A DNA stretch of 64,000 nt from Cutibacterium acnes (GTDB taxonomy: Bacteria > Actinomycetota > Actinomycetes > Propionibacteriales > Propionibacteriaceae). Shown here one piece after another: positions 1 through 8,909 of the stretch (position 1 is the stretch's first letter; each line of letters begins with the position of its first letter). Location of the stretch: assembly GCF_003030305.1 (NCBI RefSeq), contig NZ_CP023676.1:1550001-1614000 (forward strand), written 5' to 3'. A program made the translations under genes and the position numbers. The notes beneath the pieces are model-generated. The model saw nothing but the letters and a program-made list of their open reading frames with translations. It did no database searches and was not told where the DNA came from.

Positions 1-224
1 AAACTGCGATCGTCGCGCGCGATGACGAGCCCGACGGCTCCAGCCCGATTGGCCGATAGCGCTCTCGCAGCCACATTGGGACGCCACCCCAGGTCCTTGG
101 CCACTGCCTTAACCCGGGCTCTCGTGGAATCGGAGACGCCCGGCTTGTCATTAAGGGCGAAGGAGACTGCGCCGGGGGACACACCGGCAAGCCTGGCGAT
201 GTCCTTGATCGTCGTCCTGTCCAT
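1..224 (-). CDS. LacI-family transcriptional regulator, N-terminal part (cut by window edge)
   Basis: Read on the minus strand, the first 74 codons give an N-terminus beginning MDRTTIKDIARLAGVSPG, followed by VSFALNDKPGVSD and WRPNVAARALSANRAG. This is the classic LacI helix-turn-helix plus hinge helix, and it enters the start of the sugar-binding domain (GAVGLVIAR). The C-terminal effector-binding domain lies outside the window. Family members are dimers that release DNA when a sugar binds. The gene is divergent from the alpha-mannosidase gene, and LacI-type operator sequences lie on both sides of the glycosidase block. It is therefore probably the local repressor of the glycan genes; that role is inferred. 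Confidence 0.9.
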   Translation of the reverse strand, partial: MDRTTIKDIARLAGVSPGAVSFALNDKPGVSDSTRARVKAVAKDLGWRPNVAARALSANRAGAVGLVIARDDRS

Positions 225-340
225 GAAGTCACGGTCCTTCTCGAAGCATGAATGCCCTGTCGGGGGCCTAGGGGCGTCATCGCCCGAGGCTCATTGCCTC
301 GACCCCGCGCGGCATCATTTTAAGGCTATCTGCAGCGATA

Positions 341-355
341 GGTAAAACGCTTCAG
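341..355. promoter_or_regulatory. LacI-type operator-like site upstream of the regulator
   Basis: The sequence GGTAAAACGCTTCAG has the central CG and flanking A/T half-sites typical of LacI-family operators. It closely matches GGTAAACCGTTTCAG at 6795-6809. Its position about 120 bases upstream of the regulator start would suit autoregulation. Function is inferred from the repeated motif. Confidence 0.5.
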
Positions 356-799
356 CACCCTGTCGAATTGGTCTTGCCAATTCCATATCCGTCACTAGTT
401 CCCTATGCTGGGAGATGTCATGCCCCAGACGAGCCTTCGAGGTTCGCCCAAGCCAAGTCGTTGCCGACCGGATGGCACACCAGGTCATGAGCACTATCAA
501 GCGGACTAGCCGACGTGTCATTATCCGCAACCCATACATATGAGCTTCATGACGATGGTGGTTCATTATCACCCGAAAGTCGGTATGCCTCGATCACGAG
601 CGTCTGTAACTACTACGCAGTATGGCGGGGCGACGACCCATCACGGATGGTGGCTATTACCCTGATCGCCACTGGCTTGCTAGCCCGGTCCACGACGATC
701 GCCCCTAGACCACACCACGATCCTCCTCGACGAGGGGCCCCGAGTCGCTCCGAAATGCGCTCTTGGAGATCGTGTGGTCAATTCCTAACTCAACAGGTT

Positions 800-817
800 G
801 ACTAAACCGTATTAGTC
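800..817. promoter_or_regulatory. Palindromic operator-like site upstream of the mannosidase
   Basis: GACTAAACCGTATTAGTC has six-base inverted arms (GACTAA and TTAGTC) around a CG centre, and shares the core TAAACCGT with the site at 6795-6809. It ends 26 bases before the earliest possible start of the mannosidase gene, where a repressor would block transcription. Confidence 0.5.
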
Positions 818-843
818 ACTACACTTCACACTGAAACTATCCG

Positions 844-3800
844 TTGTCAATGTCGCAACCGCCAGGGACTCCAATGCATGATCACGCCCCCATTCTTGAC
901 GACAGGGTGCATCGCCATCTCGCTGAGAAGATTCGCCCCGCCGAGACCACCACGGTGTGCCACCTAAACGTCGAGTGGGCCCCCGTCACCGACACCGTCG
1001 AGGGGTTGAACAGCCGGCCCGGGGTCGTCGGCCAGGGTGAACCCATCTCGATCAGTGCGGGCCTAGCCCTGGCATATGAGCCCTTCCGGATAGGCGACAC
1101 ATGGGGACCGCCATGGGGAACAACGTGGTTTCACCTCACCGCGACTGTACCGCCAGAGCACCGCGACGACCACCTTGAGATGATCGTCGACCTCGGTGGA
1201 GTCTGGGACTCCCCCGGATTCCAGTCCGAGGGGCTAGTCGTGCGTCCGGACGGATCCATCATCAAGGCCCTCAACCCGCGCAATACCTGGATTCCTGTCG
1301 AGACTGACACTGAAGGTCACATTGACGTCTACGTCGAAGCCGCCTCGAACCCCATCTTGCTAGCCCAGCCGCCCTTCCAACCTACCGAGGACGGTGACAA
1401 GCTCACCGCCTCTACCGACACCTATTACTCGCTCAAGCGAGCCGACCTCGTCGTCGTCAATGACGAGGTACGCGAACTCATTGCCGACATTGTCACCTTG
1501 TCTGGTTTGGCCGCCCAGTTGCCGGAGGACTCCGAGCGTCGCTGGGACGTTCGTCGCGCCCTGGACCGCGCTATGGATCGCCTTGACCTATTCGACGTCG
1601 TCTCTTCTGCATCAGCAGCTCGCAGCGAGTTAGCCCCTGCCTTGACCCGCCCCGCGCATGACTCGGCCCAGACGATGACTGCCATCGGCCACGCCCACAT
1701 TGACTCCGCCTGGCTGTGGCCACTGCGCGAAACCCGACGCAAGGTCGCTCGAACAATCTCCAATCAGCTCAACCTCATCGACACCGACCCGGCCCACATC
1801 TTTGCCTTCCCAGCCGCTCAGCATTCGGCCTGGCTCGAAGAGGATCATCCTGATCTCTTCGCCAGGTTGCAGAAGGCTGTCAAGGATGGTCGCATCATCC
1901 CGGTCGGCGGTATGTGGGTGGAGTCCGATGCCAACCTTCCCGGGGGTGAGTCGATGTGCCGGCAGCTGTTGTACGGACAGCGCTATTTCATGGCGAAACT
2001 CGGCCACCATTGTCCCGAAGTGTGGTTGCCCGACTCTTTTGGCTACTCCGGCGCATTACCCCAGCTCGCCAAATTGGCCGGTGCCCACTGGTTTTTAACC
2101 CAAAAGATTTCTTGGAACCAGGTCGATAAGTTCCCTCACCATTCGTTCTGGTGGGAAGGAATCGACGGGACCCGCATCTTCACTCACTTCCCGCCAGCCG
2201 ATACCTATGGCTCCGACTTGTCGGCTCACGATCTCGAGCATGCCCGAGCCAATTTCCAGGACAAAGGTCGCTCCAATTCCTCCTTGGTGCCCTTTGGCTA
2301 CGGTGACGGCGGTGGCGGCCCCACTCGCGAAATGCTCGCCCAAGCCCGCCGAGTTGCTGATCTTGACGGATCCCCCAAGCTAGCTATCGAGCCTCCGGCC
2401 ACCTTCTTCTCTCGGGCGGAGTCCGAGCATGAAGACCCCGGAACATGGGTCGGAGAGCTCTACCTCGAGCTGCACCGTGGCACCTTCACCAGCCAATACG
2501 AGGTCAAAAAGGGGAACCGTCGCAACGAACACCTGTTGCGTGACGCCGAGCTGTGGTGCGCCACTGCAGCCGTACGCGAGCTCATGGATTATCCCGGGGA
2601 GCGCCTGGCCGAGATCTGGCGGACGATCTGCCTGTATCAGTTCCACGACATCTTGCCCGGGTCAGCCATCGCGTGGGTGTACCGCGAGGTCGTCGCCGAT
2701 CACCGTCGTATCTCCGACGAATTAACCGAACTCATTCACCACGCCCAAGAGCTACTGGCTGGGGAGGGGGACGAAGAGATCGTCTTTGACTCCGCACCCA
2801 TGGCCCGCCCATGGGCCTCCACGGTCGCCATGGGCGGCAGCAAAGCTCCGTCCATCACGGAGGGCGTCCACGCCGAAGAAAACGAGGAAGACTTCATCGT
2901 TGATAACGGTCTGCTACGCATGACTGTTGACGCGCACGGACTCATCACGCACCTCGTCGACACCGCCAGTGGCCGAGACGCCATTCCTGCGGGTCAGCGC
3001 GGCAACCTACTCCAAATACACCCAGACTTCCCGAACATGTGGGATGCCTGGGACATCGACCCCTTCTACGCCAACACCGTCACCGACCTCGACGACGGCC
3101 AAGCCACCATGAGCCGCAAGGACGGGTCAGTGACCATCAGCGTCACGAGGACTTTTGGCCACTCCAGCGCAACCCAGTCTCTGACTGTCAATCCGGGAGA
3201 TCCGCGTGTCAAGGTGCACACCCATGTCGACTGGCATGAGCAGGACAGCCTCTTGAAACTGGCCTGGCCGGTGGACGTCCACACGGATCATGCCGATTAT
3301 GAGATCGAGATGGGCCACATCACTCGCCCCACCCACACCAATACGTCGTGGGATGCTTTCCGGTTCGAAGTCAATGCTCATCGGTGGGTTTACGTGTCCG
3401 AACCCGGTTTCGGTGTTGCCATCGCCAACTCTGACACCTACGGATGGAATGTGTCTCGTCACCCCAAAGACAACGGCGGCACCTGGTCGGTTGCTCGCGC
3501 ATCTCTCCTTAAAGGGGCCCGCTTCCCCGATCCTCGTGCTGACGAGGGTGAGCACGATTTCTTCCACACTCTGCATGTCGGCGCAGATCTGGCCGACGCT
3601 ATTCGCGACGGGTACGCCGCCAACCTGTGTGTACGTCGTCGTCAGGGTTCTCCGGTCGAGCCGTTGGTGAGTGTTGAGGGGGTTGCAGTCGAAGCCGTCA
3701 AACTGGCCGAAGACGGCTCTGGTGACGTCATCGTCCGGCTGTACGAGCCCTACGGACGTCACGTTCACACCACGATGACTCTGGGGTTTGAGGCCACCTC

Positions 3801-3957
3801 GGCCGTCGAAGTCGACCTGCTCGAGGACCCCCTCGACGGCAACCCGCACGCCCAGGTAGCGCCGTCGGTCGTCACCGCTGACCTTGCTGACGGCACCATC
3901 GGTTTGTCCATGCGCCCCTTCCAGGTCGCGACCCTCAGGTTGGGACGCAACCGATGA
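844..3957 (+). CDS. GH38 alpha-mannosidase
   Basis: This 1037-residue protein hydrolyses terminal alpha-linked mannose from glycans. The GH38 signature is clear: HAHIDSAWLWPLRET near residue 283 supplies metal-binding His and Asp. LPDSFGYSGALPQ holds the catalytic nucleophile Asp near residue 397, which is also a metal ligand. A C-terminal beta-sandwich region typical of the family follows. The length fits bacterial and class II enzymes of about 1000 residues. There is no signal peptide, so it should act in the cytoplasm on imported glycans. The start is uncertain: TTG 844, ATG 850 and ATG 874 are all in frame, and the last has an AGGGA five bases upstream. The next gene overlaps its stop by four bases, so the two are translationally coupled. 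Confidence 0.93.
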   Translation: MSMSQPPGTPMHDHAPILDDRVHRHLAEKIRPAETTTVCHLNVEWAPVTDTVEGLNSRPGVVGQGEPISISAGLALAYEPFRIGDTWGPPWGTTWFHLTATVPPEHRDDHLEMIVDLGGVWDSPGFQSEGLVVRPDGSIIKALNPRNTWIPVETDTEGHIDVYVEAASNPILLAQPPFQPTEDGDKLTASTDTYYSLKRADLVVVNDEVRELIADIVTLSGLAAQLPEDSERRWDVRRALDRAMDRLDLFDVVSSASAARSELAPALTRPAHDSAQTMTAIGHAHIDSAWLWPLRETRRKVARTISNQLNLIDTDPAHIFAFPAAQHSAWLEEDHPDLFARLQKAVKDGRIIPVGGMWVESDANLPGGESMCRQLLYGQRYFMAKLGHHCPEVWLPDSFGYSGALPQLAKLAGAHWFLTQKISWNQVDKFPHHSFWWEGIDGTRIFTHFPPADTYGSDLSAHDLEHARANFQDKGRSNSSLVPFGYGDGGGGPTREMLAQARRVADLDGSPKLAIEPPATFFSRAESEHEDPGTWVGELYLELHRGTFTSQYEVKKGNRRNEHLLRDAELWCATAAVRELMDYPGERLAEIWRTICLYQFHDILPGSAIAWVYREVVADHRRISDELTELIHHAQELLAGEGDEEIVFDSAPMARPWASTVAMGGSKAPSITEGVHAEENEEDFIVDNGLLRMTVDAHGLITHLVDTASGRDAIPAGQRGNLLQIHPDFPNMWDAWDIDPFYANTVTDLDDGQATMSRKDGSVTISVTRTFGHSSATQSLTVNPGDPRVKVHTHVDWHEQDSLLKLAWPVDVHTDHADYEIEMGHITRPTHTNTSWDAFRFEVNAHRWVYVSEPGFGVAIANSDTYGWNVSRHPKDNGGTWSVARASLLKGARFPDPRADEGEHDFFHTLHVGADLADAIRDGYAANLCVRRRQGSPVEPLVSVEGVAVEAVKLAEDGSGDVIVRLYEPYGRHVHTTMTLGFEATSAVEVDLLEDPLDGNPHAQVAPSVVTADLADGTIGLSMRPFQVATLRLGRNR

Positions 3958-5180
3958 AGATTGGCGCCAATTACACCCCGTCCCAAGGGTGGTTTCACAG
4001 CTGGCTTGACCTCGATATCGACGCCACCCGCCGTGACTTTGAAGGCATCGCCCAGCTCGGCCTCGATCATGTGCGCCTATTTCCGCTCTGGCCGTTGTTA
4101 CAGCCTAACCGCGGTCTGGTCCGCCCACGGGCCCTCGATGACGTCGTCTCCGTCGTACGCGCGGCCGGCGAATTCGACCTTGAGGTTACCGTCGATGCCC
4201 TCAATGGACATCTGTCGAGTTACGACTTTCTGCCCCCCTGGGTGATCACATGGCACACGTCAAATCTCTTCACCGATCCGCTCGTCAAGGCTGGCCAGAC
4301 CGACCTCATCAGCCAACTGGCAACTCGCCTGCGGGAGGAGCCGAACGCCACCGGCATGACGGTGGGCAACGAGTTCCCGCAGTACGCAGCTCTGGCCCCG
4401 GGCCATCATCATCCGACGCGCAGCGAGTGCACCGTCGATGACGCCCAGACGTGGTTGGAAACGATGCTCGGGACCATGCGGGACCAGTGGCCAGACGGAC
4501 GGTTCTGGTTCGGATTCGACGACGACCTCTGGTTCGTCGACGACCATCCGTTCACCCCGCGTCACGCCGTGACTCAGGGATCTGCTACGACCGTCCATTC
4601 TTGGGTGTTCGCGCAGGTCGGGCCGCGGTTCGGAGAGGGACATCCCGCCCTGACGTGGTTCCCGCGCTATCTGCTCGAACTAGCGCGGGCCTGGAGCCAT
4701 GATCCCGAGCGTCCACTCTGGCTGCAGGAGGTAGGAGCACCTCGAACCCATGTGCCCGACTCCAGCTCGGCCGCCTTTATGACGACAACGATGGCGTCAC
4801 TAACCTCAACGCCAGGCTTGGAAGCCATCACCTGGTGGTGCTCCCACGACGTCTCCCGTGACTTACTGGATTTTCCAGAACTGGAGTATTCGTTAGGCCT
4901 CTTTACCAACGACGGCAAGCCAAAGCCGGAAGCTCTGGCCCTGTCGGACATGCTGCCCGATCTGCACAACGCCCAACCCCAGCACCAACTCGACGAACCA
5001 CTCGAGTTCAGCGCCAACTGGGATACCGGAGCGGGGCGCTCAGTGTGCTCCCCGATGGGTGATCTCTTCGCTCAATGGGTTGACCAGGCGGAACAAACCG
5101 GCCGAGCGCCCAGGCTCGCGCTTCGTCCCACCCCTGGGCTCACAGACCGAGAAGCCCTCGCCAGTGCTCGAGCCCACTGA
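3954..5180 (+). CDS. GH5-like glycoside hydrolase, probable beta-mannosidase
   Basis: This 408-residue protein begins with a (beta/alpha)8-barrel-like sequence (IGANYTPSQGW, then LGLDHVRLFPLWP). It has the two glutamates expected of a clan GH-A retaining enzyme. The acid/base Glu is at residue 140 in TVGNEFPQ and the nucleophile Glu at residue 259 in LWLQEVGAP. No signal peptide is visible. Its start overlaps the mannosidase stop (ATGA), so the two are co-translated. Subfamily GH5_18 members in bifidobacteria cleave the Man-beta-1,4-GlcNAc core of N-glycans. That role fits the neighbouring alpha-mannosidase and hexosaminidase, but the exact subfamily is inferred. Its 3' end overlaps the convergent hexosaminidase gene by 41 bases. 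Confidence 0.8.
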   Translation: MKIGANYTPSQGWFHSWLDLDIDATRRDFEGIAQLGLDHVRLFPLWPLLQPNRGLVRPRALDDVVSVVRAAGEFDLEVTVDALNGHLSSYDFLPPWVITWHTSNLFTDPLVKAGQTDLISQLATRLREEPNATGMTVGNEFPQYAALAPGHHHPTRSECTVDDAQTWLETMLGTMRDQWPDGRFWFGFDDDLWFVDDHPFTPRHAVTQGSATTVHSWVFAQVGPRFGEGHPALTWFPRYLLELARAWSHDPERPLWLQEVGAPRTHVPDSSSAAFMTTTMASLTSTPGLEAITWWCSHDVSRDLLDFPELEYSLGLFTNDGKPKPEALALSDMLPDLHNAQPQHQLDEPLEFSANWDTGAGRSVCSPMGDLFAQWVDQAEQTGRAPRLALRPTPGLTDREALASARAH

Positions 5181-6708
5181 CCGGCTTGGCTGCAACCTCC
5201 TCATAATCAGCCCCTCCCGGGAGCCTGGCCATGGATCGTGCCAGGCCTCTGGGTCGGCTGGTTCGTAACCACGCAGTGGCAAAACGATCCAGGAGAGCCG
5301 GGGACACCGTCAGTTCTCCCCCGGTCAGGACGTCGAGGCTGTGGCAGACAAGGTCCAGACCGATACGCACGTCTTCCACCCACCCGATCGGGCCGCCACC
5401 GAGGGCAGCCTCAGTCTCGTTCGCGCGGTCGTGGAGTCGAGCAATTTCTGCACGGGTGGCAGCGATCCCGTCAGCTCCCAGGTCATCGCCTGGGTCCCCT
5501 TCCAGCAGGCACCGAGCCGGCAGTGAATGGTTACGTCGTATGACACCGAGCTTGTCCTCCAGCAGACCTGCTCCGACGAGCAGGTGCGCACCAGGGTGAT
5601 CATCGACGTCGAACAGCGCCTGCGACACCGCGTTGACAAGGGATTTAGCCGAGTTCAGCCCTTCGGCATGCTCCGGATCCGCCATCGCGACGCCAGTGAC
5701 GACAAGAGGAACGAGAGAGAAGACGAGTCCCGCATGATGTCCGCTGTCTCCCCAACCCGTGAGCAAGACCCCCTTGCCACCCAGGGAGTGATCGGTGATG
5801 ACGGCGTCGACGATATTGCCGACGGCGTTGCTCAGACGTCCGGTGAAAGTGTTCCACGCTCCAGTTCCGGGAGCATTCACGAACGGCCGACCAGCATTGG
5901 CAACGAGACGGGCGGTGGACGCGAATCCGGCATCAGAACGAATCTCGTAACCTTCCGTGTCAGCGAACTTGGCTTCCATCGCGGGGGACTCATAAGTCCA
6001 CGGGATGAGCAGGACCTCATCGGGAATGATGTCGAGTGCTTCAGGATGGGAATTGACGATGTCAGCCCACATGGCAACCCGCCAGCCCCTGTCGAGCCAT
6101 GGGGTGACGACGTCGCGCGCCCATTTCGCGTACACAACCCCCTTGCCCTCATCTCGGCACCGATCAGCACTGACACCGGTGCCCAGCTCCCACGGCTCGT
6201 CCAGACCTACGTTGAGAAACTTCGACGAGACAGTCTCCGTCAGTTCGCCCAACAACCTCTGAACGAAGTCAAGATTCTCCGGCACTGGAGCCAAGGTGCT
6301 TGCCCTGGCATGAACGCCCCAGGGGAGGTCGACGCCGTCGGGATTCTCACACCGATGGTGATGGGACTCGGTTTCCAACCACGGTTCCATGTGACCCAGA
6401 CAGTTCTGGTTGGCCCCGAGCTCGATGCCTCGTCCGCGACACAGACCATCGAGCCACCTCATGTCCTCCGCCGTCACGGGGCTGCGGTCGGCCCACACCT
6501 CCTCCTCACCGCGGTAGGCAAATCCCGCTTCACCATAGAGCTCAAGGTGATTGAGACCACACCGCGCCATGACGCGCGTCAGGAAATCAAGAGTGGAACG
6601 CGTCGGCACACGATCACGGCTGACATCGAGCATGAAGCCACGGAAACTGTCGTCGTATCGTGCAGCATTCACAGGAAACCAACTAGTTCCCGCAGACATC
6701 GTCGTCAT
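5140..6708 (-). CDS. GH20-type beta-N-acetylhexosaminidase
   Basis: This 522-residue protein starts its catalytic barrel with FRGFMLDVSRDRVPT and LNHLELYGEAGFAY. It carries the paired Asp-Glu of GH20-type hexosaminidases at residues 170-171 (FLNVGLDEPWELG), where Asp orients the substrate acetamido group and Glu is the general acid. No signal peptide is seen, implying a cytoplasmic enzyme that trims GlcNAc. ATG at 6708 was chosen because GGAGG lies eight bases upstream; an in-frame ATG at 6750 has no such site. The gene is divergent from the transporter operon, and the intergenic region holds an operator-like site. It converges on the GH5 gene with overlapping 3' ends. It could instead be a related GH20-like exo-enzyme with other aminosugar specificity. 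Confidence 0.82.
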   Translation of the reverse strand: MTTMSAGTSWFPVNAARYDDSFRGFMLDVSRDRVPTRSTLDFLTRVMARCGLNHLELYGEAGFAYRGEEEVWADRSPVTAEDMRWLDGLCRGRGIELGANQNCLGHMEPWLETESHHHRCENPDGVDLPWGVHARASTLAPVPENLDFVQRLLGELTETVSSKFLNVGLDEPWELGTGVSADRCRDEGKGVVYAKWARDVVTPWLDRGWRVAMWADIVNSHPEALDIIPDEVLLIPWTYESPAMEAKFADTEGYEIRSDAGFASTARLVANAGRPFVNAPGTGAWNTFTGRLSNAVGNIVDAVITDHSLGGKGVLLTGWGDSGHHAGLVFSLVPLVVTGVAMADPEHAEGLNSAKSLVNAVSQALFDVDDHPGAHLLVGAGLLEDKLGVIRRNHSLPARCLLEGDPGDDLGADGIAATRAEIARLHDRANETEAALGGGPIGWVEDVRIGLDLVCHSLDVLTGGELTVSPALLDRFATAWLRTSRPRGLARSMARLPGGADYEEVAAKPVSGLEHWRGLLGL

Positions 6709-6794
6709 GCGGACAACCTCCACGTCATTGTCGAGAAATTGATACGTCAATCGTGTTGTACCCGTTCGTAATCCGGTGTATCTTCCTAACGGCA

Positions 6795-6809
6795 GGTAAA
6801 CCGTTTCAG
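6795..6809. promoter_or_regulatory. LacI-type operator-like site between hexosaminidase and transporter operons
   Basis: GGTAAACCGTTTCAG differs from the site at 341-355 at only two positions and shares its TAAACCGT core with the site at 800-817. It sits in the divergent promoter region of the hexosaminidase gene and the ABC importer operon, so one bound repressor could control both directions. This ties the transporter to the same regulator as the glycosidases. Confidence 0.55.
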
Positions 6810-6864
6810 TTGACGACGAAGTCGACCGTCCATGACCTGATTCACGAAGGGGTGATTACACTAT

Positions 6865-7974
6865 ATGACCAGTCCAGGTCACCCTGAGCCTACCGCTCAG
6901 GAGCTCCCGACCACGGCTGACCCCGCTGTGGACCCGTCGCATGCGCAACCCCAGACCTCGGGGCGCTCGCGGCGTCCACATCGTCGTGGCGGCGGAGCGT
7001 TCCTTCTCAAGCGGCTGGGCACGTACCTGATAGTCGCCGTCGTGTCAGTGTTGCTGAATTTTATCCTGCCGCGCTTCATGCCGGGCGATCCCGCCACCCA
7101 GCTCATCAAGGACATCGTGGCCAAGACCGGCGCCCCGCCATCGGGCTACCAGATGCGCCTCATCAAGGCGCGCTACGGTGATCCCGATCGCTCGGTTCTC
7201 CTCCAGTTCTGGGACTACCTCGTTCAGTTGGCCCACGGAGACCTCGGAAAGTCCATCGAGTACTACCCCGTCAACGTCACGACCCTCATCAACCAGGCTC
7301 TACCATGGACCTTGTACCTGGCCATCGCCTCGACGATCCTCGGTTGGATCGTTGGAACCTGGTTGGGTGTCCGACTGGGGTGGAAGCCCGGACGCAAGCT
7401 CGACTCGATCGTCACCCCCTTATCGATGTTCTTCAGCTCGATCCCAGCCTTCTGGCTCGGCCTGCTCATCGTATGGTACTTCGCCTACAAGAACGGCTGG
7501 TTCCCCAACCAGGGCGCCTAATGAGCCTGACCAACGGCCACTTCATCGCATCGGTGCTCATGCACTCGGTACTTCCGTTCTTCACCCTTGTCATCGTCGG
7601 GTTCGCAGGCTGGCTGTTCAGCATGCGCAACATGATGATCACCACCGTCAACGACGGATTATGTCCAGCTCGCCCGCGCCAAGGGTCTGTCGTCCTCGCG
7701 CATTCGCAATCGCTACGCCGCGCGTAACGCCATCCTTCCCAACTTCACCGGACTCGCTCAGAGCATCGGTGGCTCCTTGACGGCCGTCATTCTGGCCGAG
7801 GCGGTGTTCATCTATCCCGGTATCGGCTCCCTCCTCTCGGGCGCTCAGGGCCATCGTGACTACCCGGTCATGCAGGGAATCATGCTGATGATCATCTTCA
7901 TGAGCCTGCTGTTCAACTTCATCGCGGACTCGGTCTACGTCATCCTCGATCCACGGACTCGAGAGGAGGCCTGA
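6865..7974 (+). pseudogene. Oligopeptide-type ABC permease (DppB-like), interrupted by two frameshifts
   Basis: The reading frame encodes a DppB/OppB-type inner-membrane permease: a long N-terminus, TM1 (LIVAVVSVLLNFILPRFMPG), then TM segments to GWFPNQGA, where TAA at 7519 ends the frame. The protein continues in a second frame (SLTNGHFIASVLMHSVLPFF) as if one base were missing near 7519. It returns to the first frame at 7656-7657, where an extra G interrupts the cytoplasmic coupling loop (restored reading DDYVQLARAKGLS). It then runs to ILDPRTREEA. Correcting both sites gives one normal permease of about 369 residues. Either the gene is inactivated or both indels are sequencing errors. The downstream permease and ATPases are intact. 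Confidence 0.85.
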
Positions 7975-7976
7975 TA

Positions 7977-8909
7977 ATGGTCAAAAGGTTCCTCGGAGTC
8001 GGGAAGGTGCAGGTCGGTCTCGCGATCATGCTCTTCTTCATCCTGGTCGCCATCCTCGGGCAGCCCTTCTGCACCCATGTGCTGCATACCAGCCCTTACC
8101 AGGTCGACTACATGACTCTGGGCGGTACAGCCCCCGGAGGCAAACACTGGCTGGGCACCACCAGCGCCGGACAGGACGTCCTGGCATGGATGCTGTACGG
8201 CACCCGAAACTCGGTGGTCGTCGGTCTAGCCTCCGCCGTCATCGGAACGGTCCTGACCGTCGTCATCGGGACCTGGGCCGGATTCTCCGGCGGCTGGATT
8301 GACCGCTTCCTCGATGGATTCATCCTGGTCTTCGCCAACATCCCGACCTTCGCCATCCTGTTCATGATCGCCGGTGTCATGCAGAACGCGGGCTGGCTGC
8401 TGGTGTCCCTCGTCATTGGCTGCTTCGAATGGTCCGGCGGTGCCCGTCAGATCCGCGCCCAGGCAATGTCCCTGCGAGGACGCGATTTCACCACGGCCCT
8501 GCGGACCATCGGTGAATCGCAGTCCCACATCGTGCTCTCAGAGGTCATGCCGCACCTGCTCGGCCTCATCTCCCCGATGTTCCTGCGACTCATCGCCGCC
8601 GGCGTCAACATGCAGGCGTCCCTAGCCTTCCTCGGTATCGGTGACCCGTCCATGCCGTCCTGGGGCCTCATGATCAACTGGGCCATGACGCAGAACGCGC
8701 TGTTCCGCGGTCTGTGGTGGTGGTTCATTCCTCCGGGTCTCGCACTCGCCCTTATCGGTTTCGCAACCACCATGATCAACTTCGGTCTCGACGAGGTTAC
8801 CAACCCGACGCTGTCGACCAAGCGTATGAACCTCATGCGCAAGTTCGAGAAGGCCAAGAAGCTGGCCGCAGCCAAACACCCTACCCATGCCGAGGAGACC
8901 GCTGCATGA
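7977..8909 (+). CDS. Oligopeptide-type ABC transporter permease (DppC-like)
   Basis: This 310-residue integral membrane protein is the second permease subunit of the importer. It has an N-terminal TM (VGLAIMLFFILVAILGQPF), the DppC-like motif HWLGTTSAGQDVLAWMLYGTR, and four to five further TM segments. The coupling-helix loop follows as IRAQAMSLRGRDFTTALRTIGES. It starts two bases after the first permease gene ends, and its stop overlaps the ATG of the first ATPase (ATGA). In this family the heterodimeric permease forms the channel for peptides, nickel or oligosaccharides. The neighbouring cytoplasmic glycosidases suggest glycans or glycopeptides here. Confidence 0.92.
   Translation: MVKRFLGVGKVQVGLAIMLFFILVAILGQPFCTHVLHTSPYQVDYMTLGGTAPGGKHWLGTTSAGQDVLAWMLYGTRNSVVVGLASAVIGTVLTVVIGTWAGFSGGWIDRFLDGFILVFANIPTFAILFMIAGVMQNAGWLLVSLVIGCFEWSGGARQIRAQAMSLRGRDFTTALRTIGESQSHIVLSEVMPHLLGLISPMFLRLIAAGVNMQASLAFLGIGDPSMPSWGLMINWAMTQNALFRGLWWWFIPPGLALALIGFATTMINFGLDEVTNPTLSTKRMNLMRKFEKAKKLAAAKHPTHAEETAA

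Larger units (their letters stand above)
225..843. other. Divergent intergenic region, no gene recognised
   Basis: This stretch of about 620 bases separates the LacI-type regulator from the alpha-mannosidase. Short open frames exist on both strands (for example 515-805 plus and 315-572 minus), but their translations have no protein-like character, no ribosome site and no recognisable motif. The region carries two operator-like sites, listed separately. It is somewhat less GC-rich than the genes around it. Confidence 0.6.

Noticed and set aside
5527-6771. 414-codon open frame on the plus strand
   Set aside because: It is antisense to the hexosaminidase gene, has no ribosome site, and its translation shows no family motifs; a high-GC shadow frame.
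7515-7660. Programmed ribosomal frameshifting in the permease gene
   Set aside because: No slippery heptamer or stimulatory structure is evident, and two opposite shifts 140 bases apart would be needed; indels or sequencing errors are simpler.
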